DNA of 6,448 bases from Acetobacteraceae bacterium (GCA_019689515.1 JADGHI010000231.1:1-6448), one strand, 5' to 3'. Positions 1 through 6,269 are shown, counted from the first letter of the stretch. Program-made: numbers and translations. Notes: generated by a model not told the origin, from the letters alone.

Positions 1-342
1 CCCCAGCCCACACCCAACGGGCGGAGGTCGACCGGGCCGCGTGGCAGCGGCCGGGGTCCGCCCCCCCCCGAGACGGAGCGGTTGCGCACCCGTCACTCGG
101 CGAAGACTCGACGCGCTCGCCGCCAACGCACGCGCTGCGCCCCAGATCGCCTTGGCCGCCCCGCGCCATTCGTTGTCAGCCCCGGCTCCGGGTGCGGATG
201 ACGCGGTCGCCCGGGCTTGGCGGCGGACTGAGAGGCGGTATGCCCAACGGCGGCGCTGCCGGTACACCGGCGCACCGGCGGTTTGCCGGTCGGCCACAGG
301 CCACACATTGGCGACAGCTCTCCCCCGCCGCGCTTACGGTCG

Positions 343-362
343 CGCCCGGCCACAGCCGGGCG
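343..362. repeat. Perfect 8-bp GC stem-loop
   Basis: CGCCCGGC at 343-350 and GCCGGGCG at 355-362 are exact reverse complements around the tetraloop CACA. All eight pairs are G-C, so the structure should be very stable as RNA on either strand. No T-run follows on either strand, so a classical intrinsic terminator is not shown. It lies about 255 bases past the ftsB stop and could help end that transcript. Confidence 0.4.
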
Positions 363-502
363 TCCCGGACGGCCATACGGATCTTGCTGCAACAGGCCCT
401 TGCGCTGCCGGAAGTGCTCAGCGCGTTGATACAGGCAGCGTGGTGTTTGGGGCGCGATCCATCGGCACCCTACCCGGCACCGGGCCGCGTCGGCACACGG
501 CT

Positions 503-522
503 GGGCGCCCCCCCTGGCGCCC
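503..522 (-). terminator. GC hairpin downstream of ftsB, possible weak terminator
   Basis: GGGCGCC at 503-509 pairs exactly with GGCGCCC at 516-522 around a 6-base loop. It lies about 95 bases past the ftsB stop on the minus strand. No U-tract follows, so this would be an atypical terminator at best. It is listed because it is the first strong hairpin after the last recognised gene of the series. Confidence 0.25.
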
Positions 523-617
523 GCAGCGGCGGCGGCCCTTGGCCCCGCCTGGCACCACAGCCTTGCGGTACTCTCCGATGAACGAGGGCTGCGAGCGCTA
601 GCCTCTGGGGCCGCGGA

Positions 618-962
618 TCAGAACAACCGCTGTCCCGGCCCGTAGGGCATGACCAGCTCGTCGCGGGACACCAGGTTCAGAAGCACCCGTGCCCGCTCCT
701 CAAGCTGGTCTCGGTCCAGCACCTCCCCGCGCAGGCCGGCGACCCGCCGCTCCATCGCGTCGCGCTCCGCCTCGGCGCGGGCGAGCTCCGCCCGCGCGGC
801 CGCGATTTCCTGCATGCGCTGCTCGCGCGCCAGGAGACCCCGCGGCCCATGGACGGAATGCCAGAGGAAATACCCGCAGACGGCGCTGAATAGCACGGGC
901 AGCAGCGCCTCTCGCGCGCGCCGCTTCACCCCCCGCCCCAGCGCGGCGAGACGATCCGACAT
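618..962 (-). CDS. ftsB: Septum formation initiator, FtsB/DivIC family
   Basis: This encodes a 114-residue single-pass inner-membrane protein. In the known family FtsB pairs with FtsL through a coiled coil and links FtsQ to the FtsWI septal wall synthase. A basic N-terminus (residues 10-17) precedes one hydrophobic helix at about 19-38. A Glu/Arg/Ala-rich predicted coiled coil follows at about 43-82, then the family-typical end with LEERAR at 87-92 and RDELV at 100-104. I chose the ATG at 962 because it gives the usual layout and length of the family. The same frame is open further upstream to 1058, but that extension overlaps a likely promoter and lacks family character. A purine run (AGGAGGGGGG) lies 10-18 bases before this ATG, a rather long spacing. 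Position after eno matches alphaproteobacterial synteny. The family call is firm; assignment to FtsB rather than another DivIC-like protein rests on context. Confidence 0.85.
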   Translation of the reverse strand: MSDRLAALGRGVKRRAREALLPVLFSAVCGYFLWHSVHGPRGLLAREQRMQEIAAARAELARAEAERDAMERRVAGLRGEVLDRDQLEERARVLLNLVSRDELVMPYGPGQRLF

Positions 963-1000
963 CCGCGTAAGACCCCCCTCCTGCGCGCGTCGTAAATGAA

Positions 1001-1029
1001 ATGATACGCGCAGCGGTGCCGTTTGGCGA
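1001..1029 (-). promoter_or_regulatory. Predicted promoter for ftsB
   Basis: On the minus strand a -10-like TATCAT (1006-1001, five of six consensus bases) follows a -35-like TCGCCA (1029-1024, four of six) with a 17-base spacer. Transcription would start near 994, giving a leader of about 30 bases before the ftsB ATG at 962. It sits inside the 97-base gap between the eno stop and ftsB, so ftsB may have its own promoter besides read-through from eno. This is inference from consensus matching only. Confidence 0.35.
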
Positions 1030-1037
1030 GCGTCAAA
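1022..1037. promoter_or_regulatory. Operator-like palindrome overlapping the ftsB -35 region
   Basis: TTTGGCG and CGTCAAA form an inverted repeat with 7-base arms, one mismatched position and a 2-base centre (TTTGGCGAGCGTCAAA). It covers the predicted -35 element of ftsB. The A/T-rich outer ends and GC core resemble a dimeric helix-turn-helix binding site, but I cannot match it to a named regulator. It lies in the short eno-ftsB gap. Confidence 0.3.
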
Positions 1038-1059
1038 TCCCCACGCCGTTCGCCGCACT

Positions 1060-2349
1060 TCAGCGGCGCAGCGCAGCCCGCCCGCCGTAGCGCGCCGCGA
1101 CCCCGAGGTCCTGCTCGATGCGGATGAGCTGGTTGTACTTGGCCAGCCGGTCGGAGCGGCTGAGCGAGCCGGTCTTGATCTGCCCGCAATTCGTGGCGAC
1201 GGCGAGATCGGCGATGGTCGCGTCCTCGGTCTCGCCGCTGCGGTGGCTCATCACCGCCCGGTAGCCGGCCCGGTGCGCAGTCTCGACCGCCTCCAGCGTC
1301 TCGGTCAGGGTGCCGATCTGGTTGACCTTCACCAGGATGGCATTGGCCACGCCCCGCTCGATGCCGAGGCGCAGTCGCTCGGGATTGGTCACGAAGAGGT
1401 CATCCCCGACGAGCTGGACCCTGCCACCGAGCCGTTCCGTCAGCATCTTCCAGCCGGCCCAGTCGTCCTCCGCGCAGCCGTCCTCGATGGAGACGATCGG
1501 CCAGCGGTCGCAGAGCGCGGCCAGGTAGTCCACCATCCCGCCGGCATCCAGCGTCTTGCCCTCGCCCTCCATCACGTACTTGCCGTCCTTGAAGAACTCG
1601 GTCGCAGCGCAGTCGAGGGCGAACACGACATCCTCGCCGGGGCGGTGGCCCGCCGCCTCGCAGGCCTTGGCGATGAAGCCGAGCGCCTCGTCGGCGCTCT
1701 TGAGGTTCGGCGCGAAGCCGCCCTCGTCGCCCACATTCGTGCTGTGGCCCGCGTCGTGCAGCGCCTTCTTGAGCGCTGCGAACACCTCGGCGCCGATCCG
1801 CACCGCATCCGCCATGGTGCCGGCGGCGACCGGCATGATCATGAATTCCTGGATGTCGATCGGGTTATCCGCGTGCTTGCCGCCGTTGACGATGTTCATC
1901 ATCGGCACCGGCAGGGTACGCGCGAACACCCCGCCGACGTAGCGATAGAGCGGCAGGCCGAGATGCTTCGCCGCCGCCTTGGCCACGGCGAGGCTCACGG
2001 CGAGGATCGCGTTGGCGCCGAGCCGTGCCTTGTTCGGCGTGCCGTCCAGCTCGATCATTGCCTCGTCGATGGCGATCTGCGCGGTGGCGTCCATGCCGCC
2101 GATCGCGTCGAAGATCTCGCCCTCGACGGCGGCCACCGCCTTGCGCACGCCCTTGCCGCCGTAGCGCGCCCGGTCGCCGTCGCGCAGCTCCACCGCCTCG
2201 TGCGCCCCGGTCGAGGCGCCGGAGGGGACGGCGGCACGGCCGGTGGCGCCGGAATCCAGCACGACCTCCGCCTCCACGGTCGGATTGCCACGCGAATCGA
2301 GGATCTCGCGCGCGATGATGTCGGCGATGGCGGCGGAAGAAGCGGTCAT
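1060..2349 (-). CDS. eno: Enolase (phosphopyruvate hydratase)
   Basis: Enolase interconverts 2-phosphoglycerate and phosphoenolpyruvate in glycolysis and gluconeogenesis, in the cytoplasm. The product has 429 residues, normal for bacterial enolases. The N-terminal capping domain has REILDSRGNPT at 14-24 and the mobile loop SGAS at 43-46. The barrel shows NGGKHA with His159, GDEGGFAP with the catalytic acid Glu209, and metal ligands Asp246, Glu289 and Asp316. The catalytic base Lys341 sits in VKVNQIG, SHRSGE is at 368-373 and Lys392 in IKTGS. All key residues are present. The ATG at 2349 is chosen because the enolase fold begins just after it and GGAGG lies five bases upstream; the open frame continues upstream to 2484 but reads as non-coding. 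It follows the lipoprotein gene by 178 bases and precedes ftsB. Its PEP product is a substrate of KdsA encoded nearby. Confidence 0.98.
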   Translation of the reverse strand: MTASSAAIADIIAREILDSRGNPTVEAEVVLDSGATGRAAVPSGASTGAHEAVELRDGDRARYGGKGVRKAVAAVEGEIFDAIGGMDATAQIAIDEAMIELDGTPNKARLGANAILAVSLAVAKAAAKHLGLPLYRYVGGVFARTLPVPMMNIVNGGKHADNPIDIQEFMIMPVAAGTMADAVRIGAEVFAALKKALHDAGHSTNVGDEGGFAPNLKSADEALGFIAKACEAAGHRPGEDVVFALDCAATEFFKDGKYVMEGEGKTLDAGGMVDYLAALCDRWPIVSIEDGCAEDDWAGWKMLTERLGGRVQLVGDDLFVTNPERLRLGIERGVANAILVKVNQIGTLTETLEAVETAHRAGYRAVMSHRSGETEDATIADLAVATNCGQIKTGSLSRSDRLAKYNQLIRIEQDLGVAARYGGRAALRR

Positions 2350-2439
2350 GAATCCCTCCGAGCGGGCCCTGGCCGAGCCAAGCCGCCGCCCGCCCGCCCG
2401 TTCGGGCCGCTGGCTGGCCGGCCGCCCGGCGCGTGCCGC

Positions 2440-2468
2440 GCGATAGGCCGTCCCCACGCCGGCGGCAA
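2440..2468 (-). promoter_or_regulatory. Predicted promoter for eno
   Basis: On the minus strand TTGCCG (2468-2463, four of six -35 bases) and TATCGC (2445-2440, three of six -10 bases, preceded by CC) are separated by exactly 17 bases. The pair resembles relaxed alphaproteobacterial housekeeping promoters. A start near 2433 would leave a GC-rich leader of about 85 bases before the eno ATG. It is supported by consensus resemblance only. Confidence 0.35.
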
Positions 2469-2511
2469 GATGCGCCGGCGACACACCGCTCCGGCGCCGC
2501 AGCAGTGCGCC

Positions 2512-2527
2512 GCCCCGCGTGCGGGGC
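2512..2527 (-). terminator. GC hairpin at the stop of the lipoprotein gene
   Basis: GCCCCG at 2512-2517 pairs with CGGGGC at 2522-2527 around a 4-base loop. The stem starts directly after the stop codon of the upstream gene (2530-2528). There is no U-tract on the minus strand after it, so it is either a weak or factor-assisted terminator or a 3'-end stabilising hairpin. A predicted eno promoter follows, which fits a transcription unit boundary here. Confidence 0.35.
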
Positions 2528-3502
2528 TCAGTCGGCGGCGGCGCGTTCCAGCTCCGCCTCCGCCTCCTGCAGCCGGTCTACCGCGGCGGAGAAGGCCTCC
2601 ACGCGCTGGCTCGCGAGCGACGCGTCGCCCGAGGCCAGCGAGGCATGCGCGGCGGGCAGCGCCTCGAGCACCCGGACCACCTCGGCCAGCACCGCATCCG
2701 TCGGCAGGTCCTCCTGGGCGCGCATCGCGCTGTGGAACAGGGCATAGCGCCCCATGACTCCGGCCGCCGGATCGCGCCGCACCGCCTCGAGCAGCGCCGT
2801 CTGCGCACGCATCGCCTCTTCACGCCCGGCGGCAAGCTCGGCGCGGAGGCCGCTGCGCGGATTCGCGCCGATCACCGCGCGCAGGAGCGCCGCCAGGGCC
2901 TCGACCGCCGGCTGGCGTTCGTTGACATAGGCGGTGAATTCGGCGCCCGGCGCCGGCGGAGTCGCCAGGGTGGCGACCGCCGCGAGTCCCGCCTCCCGCT
3001 CGGCCGGCGTCAGCGGCAGGGGGCGGCGCAGCGCCGCCTCGTAGCGGGCGAGGCCCTGCTCGGTCTCGCGCCGCAGGCTGGCGGGATCGGCGTCCGGCAG
3101 GCCGGGCGGCAGTTCCCCGGCGAGGCCGGCGAGCCGGCGCCCATGCAGCGCGAGCGCGTCGAAGGCCGGGCCTAGCACCTCGCCCGCGGCCAGGGCGGCG
3201 CTGCCATCCGCGGCGGTGGCGCCTCCTCCTCGCCTGGCCGGAGACAGGCGCCTACCCGTGGCATAGGCGATCGCCGCCGCCTCGCGCTGGTTGCGCCACG
3301 CGAACTCGCCGATCCGGCCGACCGCACGCTCGGTCGCCGCGTCGGCATCGGCCAGGTCCGTCGCGAGTTGCAGGGCCGCGCCAGGAATCGTGCCCGGAGC
3401 CGCCTGCCCCATCCGATCGGGCATGGCGCAGCCGGAGCCCATGACGGCCCCTGCAAGAATGAGGATCCGACCAAGCCAGCGAGATCCGCGCCAACGAAGC
3501 AT
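2528..3502 (-). CDS. Probable lipoprotein of unknown function
   Basis: I do not recognise this 324-residue protein. It begins with a basic stretch (Arg3, 5, 8, 12), a short hydrophobic helix at about 13-22, and then VMGSGC with Cys25, which reads as a lipoprotein signal. Gly at the -3 position of the lipobox is not ideal, so cleavage by signal peptidase I or a membrane anchor remains possible. The rest is Ala/Leu/Glu/Arg-rich and predicted to be almost wholly helical, with a low-complexity Gly/Ala-rich break at about 89-108, a Pro-rich turn at 131-140 and a probable amphipathic or coiled-coil end at about 295-323. No catalytic motif is visible. The ATG at 3502 is supported by AGGAGG seven bases upstream, the best ribosome binding site in the window. 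It sits between kdsA and eno, with gaps on both sides, so it may be its own transcription unit. Codon use looks like that of its neighbours. A periplasmic or outer-membrane helical role is inference. Confidence 0.72.
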   Translation of the reverse strand: MLRWRGSRWLGRILILAGAVMGSGCAMPDRMGQAAPGTIPGAALQLATDLADADAATERAVGRIGEFAWRNQREAAAIAYATGRRLSPARRGGGATAADGSAALAAGEVLGPAFDALALHGRRLAGLAGELPPGLPDADPASLRRETEQGLARYEAALRRPLPLTPAEREAGLAAVATLATPPAPGAEFTAYVNERQPAVEALAALLRAVIGANPRSGLRAELAAGREEAMRAQTALLEAVRRDPAAGVMGRYALFHSAMRAQEDLPTDAVLAEVVRVLEALPAAHASLASGDASLASQRVEAFSAAVDRLQEAEAELERAAAD

Positions 3503-3750
3503 GTCGTCGCCTCCTGCAACCTGCCGGGTGTTAAGCTAGGCAGCGATCGCCCTGGGTGGAAACGCCCAGGGCGCGAATCACTGTCTCGGGAGAGCCCGGC
3601 CCCTTGTCTGCCGGACCACAGTCAGGCCGACAGTGGGCTGGGTGCGGCGGCGGTGCGCGAAGGGCCATTCTCACTACCGCGCCGATCACGCCTCTTCCAG
3701 GCCGGCTCCGCGGTGCGGCCCTTCCTCCGCGTGACCACGGCGACGCGGCC
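3503..3750 (-). other. kdsA to lipoprotein gene spacer
   Basis: These 248 bases separate the kdsA stop from the next start. No tRNA-like T-loop and no credible small gene are visible. Immediately after the kdsA stop a 6-bp stem can form (CCGCGT at 3727-3732 with ACGCGG at 3743-3748, 10-base loop), without a U-tract. A stronger stem-loop occurs at 3548-3573. A weak promoter-like pair, TTTCCA and TAGCTT with an 18-base spacer on the minus strand, overlaps that stem-loop and would drive the lipoprotein gene; I give it low weight. Confidence 0.5.
3548..3573 (-). terminator. Perfect 9-bp stem-loop after kdsA
   Basis: CGCCCTGGG at 3548-3556 and CCCAGGGCG at 3565-3573 are exact reverse complements around an 8-base loop. 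On the minus strand the stem is followed by ATCGCTGCC, not a U-run, so it is not a textbook intrinsic terminator. Its position, about 180 bases past kdsA and 45 bases before the lipoprotein start, fits either the end of the pyrG-kdsA transcript or a 5'-leader structure of the next gene. Confidence 0.4.
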
Positions 3751-4596
3751 TCAGTCGCCCCCGTCCCGAGCCGGGGATGCCTTCGCGAGCGCGTCGAAGG
3801 CCTTGAGCCGCGCGATCAGCGCCGGCATCGCGCGGAGCGGGATCATGTTCGGCCCGTCGGATGGCGCGCGGTCCGGGTCGGGATGGGTCTCGATGAACAC
3901 CGCCGCGACGCCGACCGCGACCGCGGCGCGCGCGAGGACGGGCGCGAACTCGCGCTGCCCGCCGCTCGACTTCCCTTGCCCGCCCGGCTGCTGCACCGAG
4001 TGGGTAGCGTCGAACACCACTGGATAGCCGGTCGCCGCCATGATCGGCAGCGAGCGCATGTCCGCGACCAGCGTGTTGTAGCCGAAGCTCACGCCGCGCT
4101 CGCAGAGCAGGATGTTCTCGTTGCCGGTGCTCGCGATCTTCGCCGCGACGTTCGGCATGTCCCAGGGCGCGAGGAATTGCCCCTTCTTGACGTTGACCGG
4201 CTTGCCGGTCGCGCCCGCGGCCAGCAGCAGGTCGGTCTGGCGGCAGAGGAAGGCCGGGATCTGCAGGCAGTCCACCGCCTCCGCCGCCGGCGCGCACTGC
4301 TCCGGCGCGTGCACGTCGGTGAGCACGGGAAGGCCGGTGCGCTCGCGCACCTCGGCGAGGATCGCGAGGCCCTCCGCCATGCCGACGCCGCGCGCCGCCT
4401 CGACGCTGGTGCGGTTCGCCTTGTCGAAGGAGGACTTGTAGATCAGCGGCACGCCGGCGGCCTGCGCCATCTCCTTCAGCGCCGCCGCCACCTCCAGCGC
4501 GTGCGCGCGGCTCTCGATCTGGCAGGGGCCGCAGAGGAAGGCCAGCGGGCGGTCGTTCGCGACCTCGACGCCGCCGATCCGGACGAGGCGCGGCAT
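3751..4596 (-). CDS. kdsA: 3-deoxy-D-manno-octulosonate 8-phosphate synthase, metal-dependent type
   Basis: KdsA condenses phosphoenolpyruvate with D-arabinose 5-phosphate to Kdo-8-phosphate, the committed step towards the Kdo sugar of lipopolysaccharide, in the cytoplasm. The 281-residue product has the normal length. Visible family signatures are CGPCQIES at 22-29, KSSFDKANRTS at 54-64, TDVH at 93-96, KKGQFLAPWDM at 137-147, DATHSVQ at 196-202 and ETHPDPDRAPSDGP at 236-249. Cys25, His199, Glu236 and Asp247 match the four metal ligands known in the Aquifex enzyme (Cys11, His185, Glu222, Asp233) with a constant offset of 14, so this is the metal-dependent class; E. coli KdsA has Asn in place of the Cys. 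The ATG overlaps the pyrG stop by one base (TGATG) and lacks a clear Shine-Dalgarno sequence, which suggests translational coupling. Presence of this gene implies a Gram-negative organism with Kdo-containing lipopolysaccharide. Confidence 0.97.
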   Translation of the reverse strand: MPRLVRIGGVEVANDRPLAFLCGPCQIESRAHALEVAAALKEMAQAAGVPLIYKSSFDKANRTSVEAARGVGMAEGLAILAEVRERTGLPVLTDVHAPEQCAPAAEAVDCLQIPAFLCRQTDLLLAAGATGKPVNVKKGQFLAPWDMPNVAAKIASTGNENILLCERGVSFGYNTLVADMRSLPIMAATGYPVVFDATHSVQQPGGQGKSSGGQREFAPVLARAAVAVGVAAVFIETHPDPDRAPSDGPNMIPLRAMPALIARLKAFDALAKASPARDGGD

Positions 4597-6236
4597 CAGA
4601 CCAGCCGCGCCTGGCGCACCGCCGCGCCGATGAAGCCCGCGAAGAGCGGATGCGGCGCGAAGGGCTTGGACTTCAGCTCCGGATGGAACTGCACGCCGAT
4701 GAACCAGGGATGATCGGGGTACTCGATGATCTCCGGCAGTTCGCCGTCCGGCGACATGCCGGAGAAGCGCAGCCCCGCCTCCTCCAGCCGGTCCTTGTAG
4801 CGGATGTTCACCTCATAGCGGTGGCGGTGCCGCTCATGGATCTCCGCAACGCCGCCATAAACCGCGCGCACCAGCGAATCCTCCGCGAGCCGCGCCGGGT
4901 AGGAGCCCAGGCGCATCGTGCCGCCCAGCTCGCCGCCCGCGCGGCGGCGCTCGATCTCGTTGCCGCGCATCCACTCGGTGAGCAGCCCGACGACCGGCTC
5001 GGCGCAGGGCCCGAACTCTGTGCTGCTCGCGCCCTTCAGGTCGGCCAGGTTCCGCGCCGCCTCGATCACCGCCATCTGCATGCCGAAGCAGATGCCGAGG
5101 AAGGGCACCTTGCGCTCGCGCGCGAAGCGGACCGCCTCGATCTTGCCCTCGCTGCCGCGCTCCCCGAAACCGCCGGGGACAAGGATGCCGTGCACGCCCT
5201 CGAGCCGCGCGACCGCCCCCTCCTCGCCGCCCTCGAAGATCTGGCTGTCCACCCAGTCGAGATTGACCCGGACCTTGTGGGCGATGCCGCCGTGCGCCAG
5301 CGCCTCGGCCAGGGATTTGTAGGCGTCGAGCAGGTTGGTGTACTTGCCGACCACGGCGATCGTCACCTCGCCCTCCGGCGCGCGGATCGCCTGCACGATG
5401 TCGTGCCAGCGCTGGATGTTGGGCTGTCCGTAGATGGACAGGCCGAAGTGGCGCAGCACTTCGCGGTCCAACCCCTCGCTGTGGTAGCTGATCGGCACCT
5501 CGTAGATCGTCTGAGGGGCGTCGAGCGCCGGGATCACGCTCTCTGGCCGGACGTTGCAGAACAGCGCGATCTTGCGCCGCTCGTTCTCCGGGATCGGCCG
5601 GTCGCAGCGGCAGAGCAGGATCTGCGGCTGGATGCCGACACTCAGCAGCTCCTTCACGCTGTGCTGCGTCGGCTTCGTCTTCAGCTCGCCCGCGCTCGGG
5701 ATGTAGGGCACCAGGGTGAGGTGGATGAACAGGCTGCGCTGCGGGCCGACCTCGTTGCCGAGCTGGCGGATCGCCTCCAGGAAGGGCAGCGATTCGATGT
5801 CGCCGACGGTGCCGCCGATCTCGACGATGACGAAGTCGTAGTCCTCGGTCTCGGCCTGGATCGCTTCCTTGATCTTGTCGGTGATGTGCGGAATGACCTG
5901 CACGGTGCCGCCGAGGTAGTCGCCGCGGCGCTCCGCCGCGATCACCTCGGAATAGATCCGTCCGGTGGTCCAATTGTCGGCGCGCGTGGCATGCACGCCG
6001 GTGAAGCGCTCGTAGTGGCCGAGGTCGAGGTCGGTCTCCGCCCCGTCGTCGGTGACGAAGACCTCGCCGTGCTGGTAGGGACTCATCGTCCCCGGGTCCA
6101 CGTTGAGGTAGGGGTCGAGCTTGCGCAGCCGGACCTTGTAGCCGCGCGCCTGCAGCAGCGCGCCGAGGGAGGCCGCCGCGATACCTTTCCCGAGGGAGGA
6201 AACCACGCCGCCGGTGATGAAGACGAACCGCGTCAT
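4596..6236 (-). CDS. pyrG: CTP synthase (glutamine hydrolysing)
   Basis: CTP synthase converts UTP to CTP with ATP and glutamine, the last step of de novo pyrimidine nucleotide synthesis. The product has 546 residues, the usual length. The N-terminal synthase domain (about 1-267) carries the P-loop-like GGVVSSLGKG at 9-18, KLDPYLNVDPGTM at 39-51, HGEVFVTDDGAETDLDLGHYERF at 56-78 in outline, and EIGGTVGDIES at 139-149. The class I glutamine amidotransferase domain (about 290-540) has the oxyanion region PGGFGERG at 354-361, the nucleophile Cys383 in GICFGMQ, and His518 and Glu520 in FHPE. All catalytic residues are intact. The ATG at 6236 begins the canonical N-terminus and has GAAGG six bases upstream. 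An ATG at 6249 is out of frame. The stop overlaps the kdsA start. Kdo is activated with CTP, so pairing with kdsA makes metabolic sense. Confidence 0.98.
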   Translation of the reverse strand: MTRFVFITGGVVSSLGKGIAAASLGALLQARGYKVRLRKLDPYLNVDPGTMSPYQHGEVFVTDDGAETDLDLGHYERFTGVHATRADNWTTGRIYSEVIAAERRGDYLGGTVQVIPHITDKIKEAIQAETEDYDFVIVEIGGTVGDIESLPFLEAIRQLGNEVGPQRSLFIHLTLVPYIPSAGELKTKPTQHSVKELLSVGIQPQILLCRCDRPIPENERRKIALFCNVRPESVIPALDAPQTIYEVPISYHSEGLDREVLRHFGLSIYGQPNIQRWHDIVQAIRAPEGEVTIAVVGKYTNLLDAYKSLAEALAHGGIAHKVRVNLDWVDSQIFEGGEEGAVARLEGVHGILVPGGFGERGSEGKIEAVRFARERKVPFLGICFGMQMAVIEAARNLADLKGASSTEFGPCAEPVVGLLTEWMRGNEIERRRAGGELGGTMRLGSYPARLAEDSLVRAVYGGVAEIHERHRHRYEVNIRYKDRLEEAGLRFSGMSPDGELPEIIEYPDHPWFIGVQFHPELKSKPFAPHPLFAGFIGAAVRQARLV

Positions 6237-6269
6237 GGGCGGCCTTCATAGCGTGCCGCCCGAGGCGGC
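6237..6269 (-). promoter_or_regulatory. Alternative hairpins at the pyrG ribosome binding site
   Basis: On the minus strand the segment GGGCGGC (6261-6255) can pair in two exclusive ways. With GCCGCC (6269-6264) it forms a 6-bp stem with a 3-base loop, leaving the ribosome binding site free. With GCCGCCC (6243-6237) it forms a perfect 7-bp stem whose 11-base loop holds most of the GAAGG site and whose base abuts the ATG. This geometry would suit translational control, but short GC repeats are also common by chance at this base composition. Confidence 0.25.

Larger units (their letters stand above)
1..617. other. Gene-poor left end, no supportable gene
   Basis: This stretch follows ftsB and runs to the window edge. 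Several frames on both strands stay open for 60 to 190 codons, but that is expected at this GC content. Their translations are Arg/Pro/Gly-rich, show no motif I recognise and have no convincing ribosome binding site. The longest runs from a GTG at 41 to 601 on the plus strand. Downstream of ftsB many alphaproteobacteria carry pdhA, and no trace of a thiamine-diphosphate enzyme is visible here. The region is dense in dyads, for example at 258-271, 274-290, 343-362 and 503-522, and has a run of nine C at 61-69. It could be decayed coding sequence, lineage-specific intergenic DNA or a misjoined contig end; the sequence alone does not decide. Confidence 0.55.

Noticed and set aside
41..601. 186-codon plus-strand frame starting with GTG
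   Set aside because: It has an Arg/Pro-rich translation without motifs, no ribosome binding site, and competing open frames in the other phases and on the opposite strand; coding is not supported.
93..617. Open frame continuing in frame after the ftsB TGA down to a stop at 93, as possible read-through or a longer gene
   Set aside because: FtsB is complete at its normal length, the 174 extra codons show no domain, and long open frames are common by chance here. No selenocysteine or read-through signal was recognised.
963..1058. N-terminal extension of FtsB to the ATG at 1058
   Set aside because: It would add 32 residues unlike the family and cover the predicted promoter and palindrome; the ATG at 962 gives a normal FtsB layout.
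2350..2484. N-terminal extension of enolase to an upstream ATG
   Set aside because: The added 45 codons are Arg/Ala/Gly-rich and absent from enolases; the ATG at 2349 has a good ribosome binding site and starts the family N-terminus.
1243..2757. 504-codon open frame on the plus strand opposite eno
   Set aside because: It is an antisense shadow of enolase: high GC keeps the complementary frame open. The translation is His/Arg/Ala/Gly-rich with no motif, while the minus strand encodes a complete enolase.
3503..3750. Possible tRNA or small RNA in the kdsA spacer
   Set aside because: No T-loop consensus, acceptor pairing or cloverleaf arms could be found; only simple hairpins are present.
3556..4713. 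385-codon open frame on the plus strand opposite kdsA
   Set aside because: It is antisense to kdsA and crosses into pyrG; its composition is typical of a shadow frame.
4650..6251. 533-codon open frame on the plus strand opposite pyrG
   Set aside because: It is the same GC-driven antisense effect over a gene with every CTP synthase motif intact; no ribosome binding site or family feature is visible.
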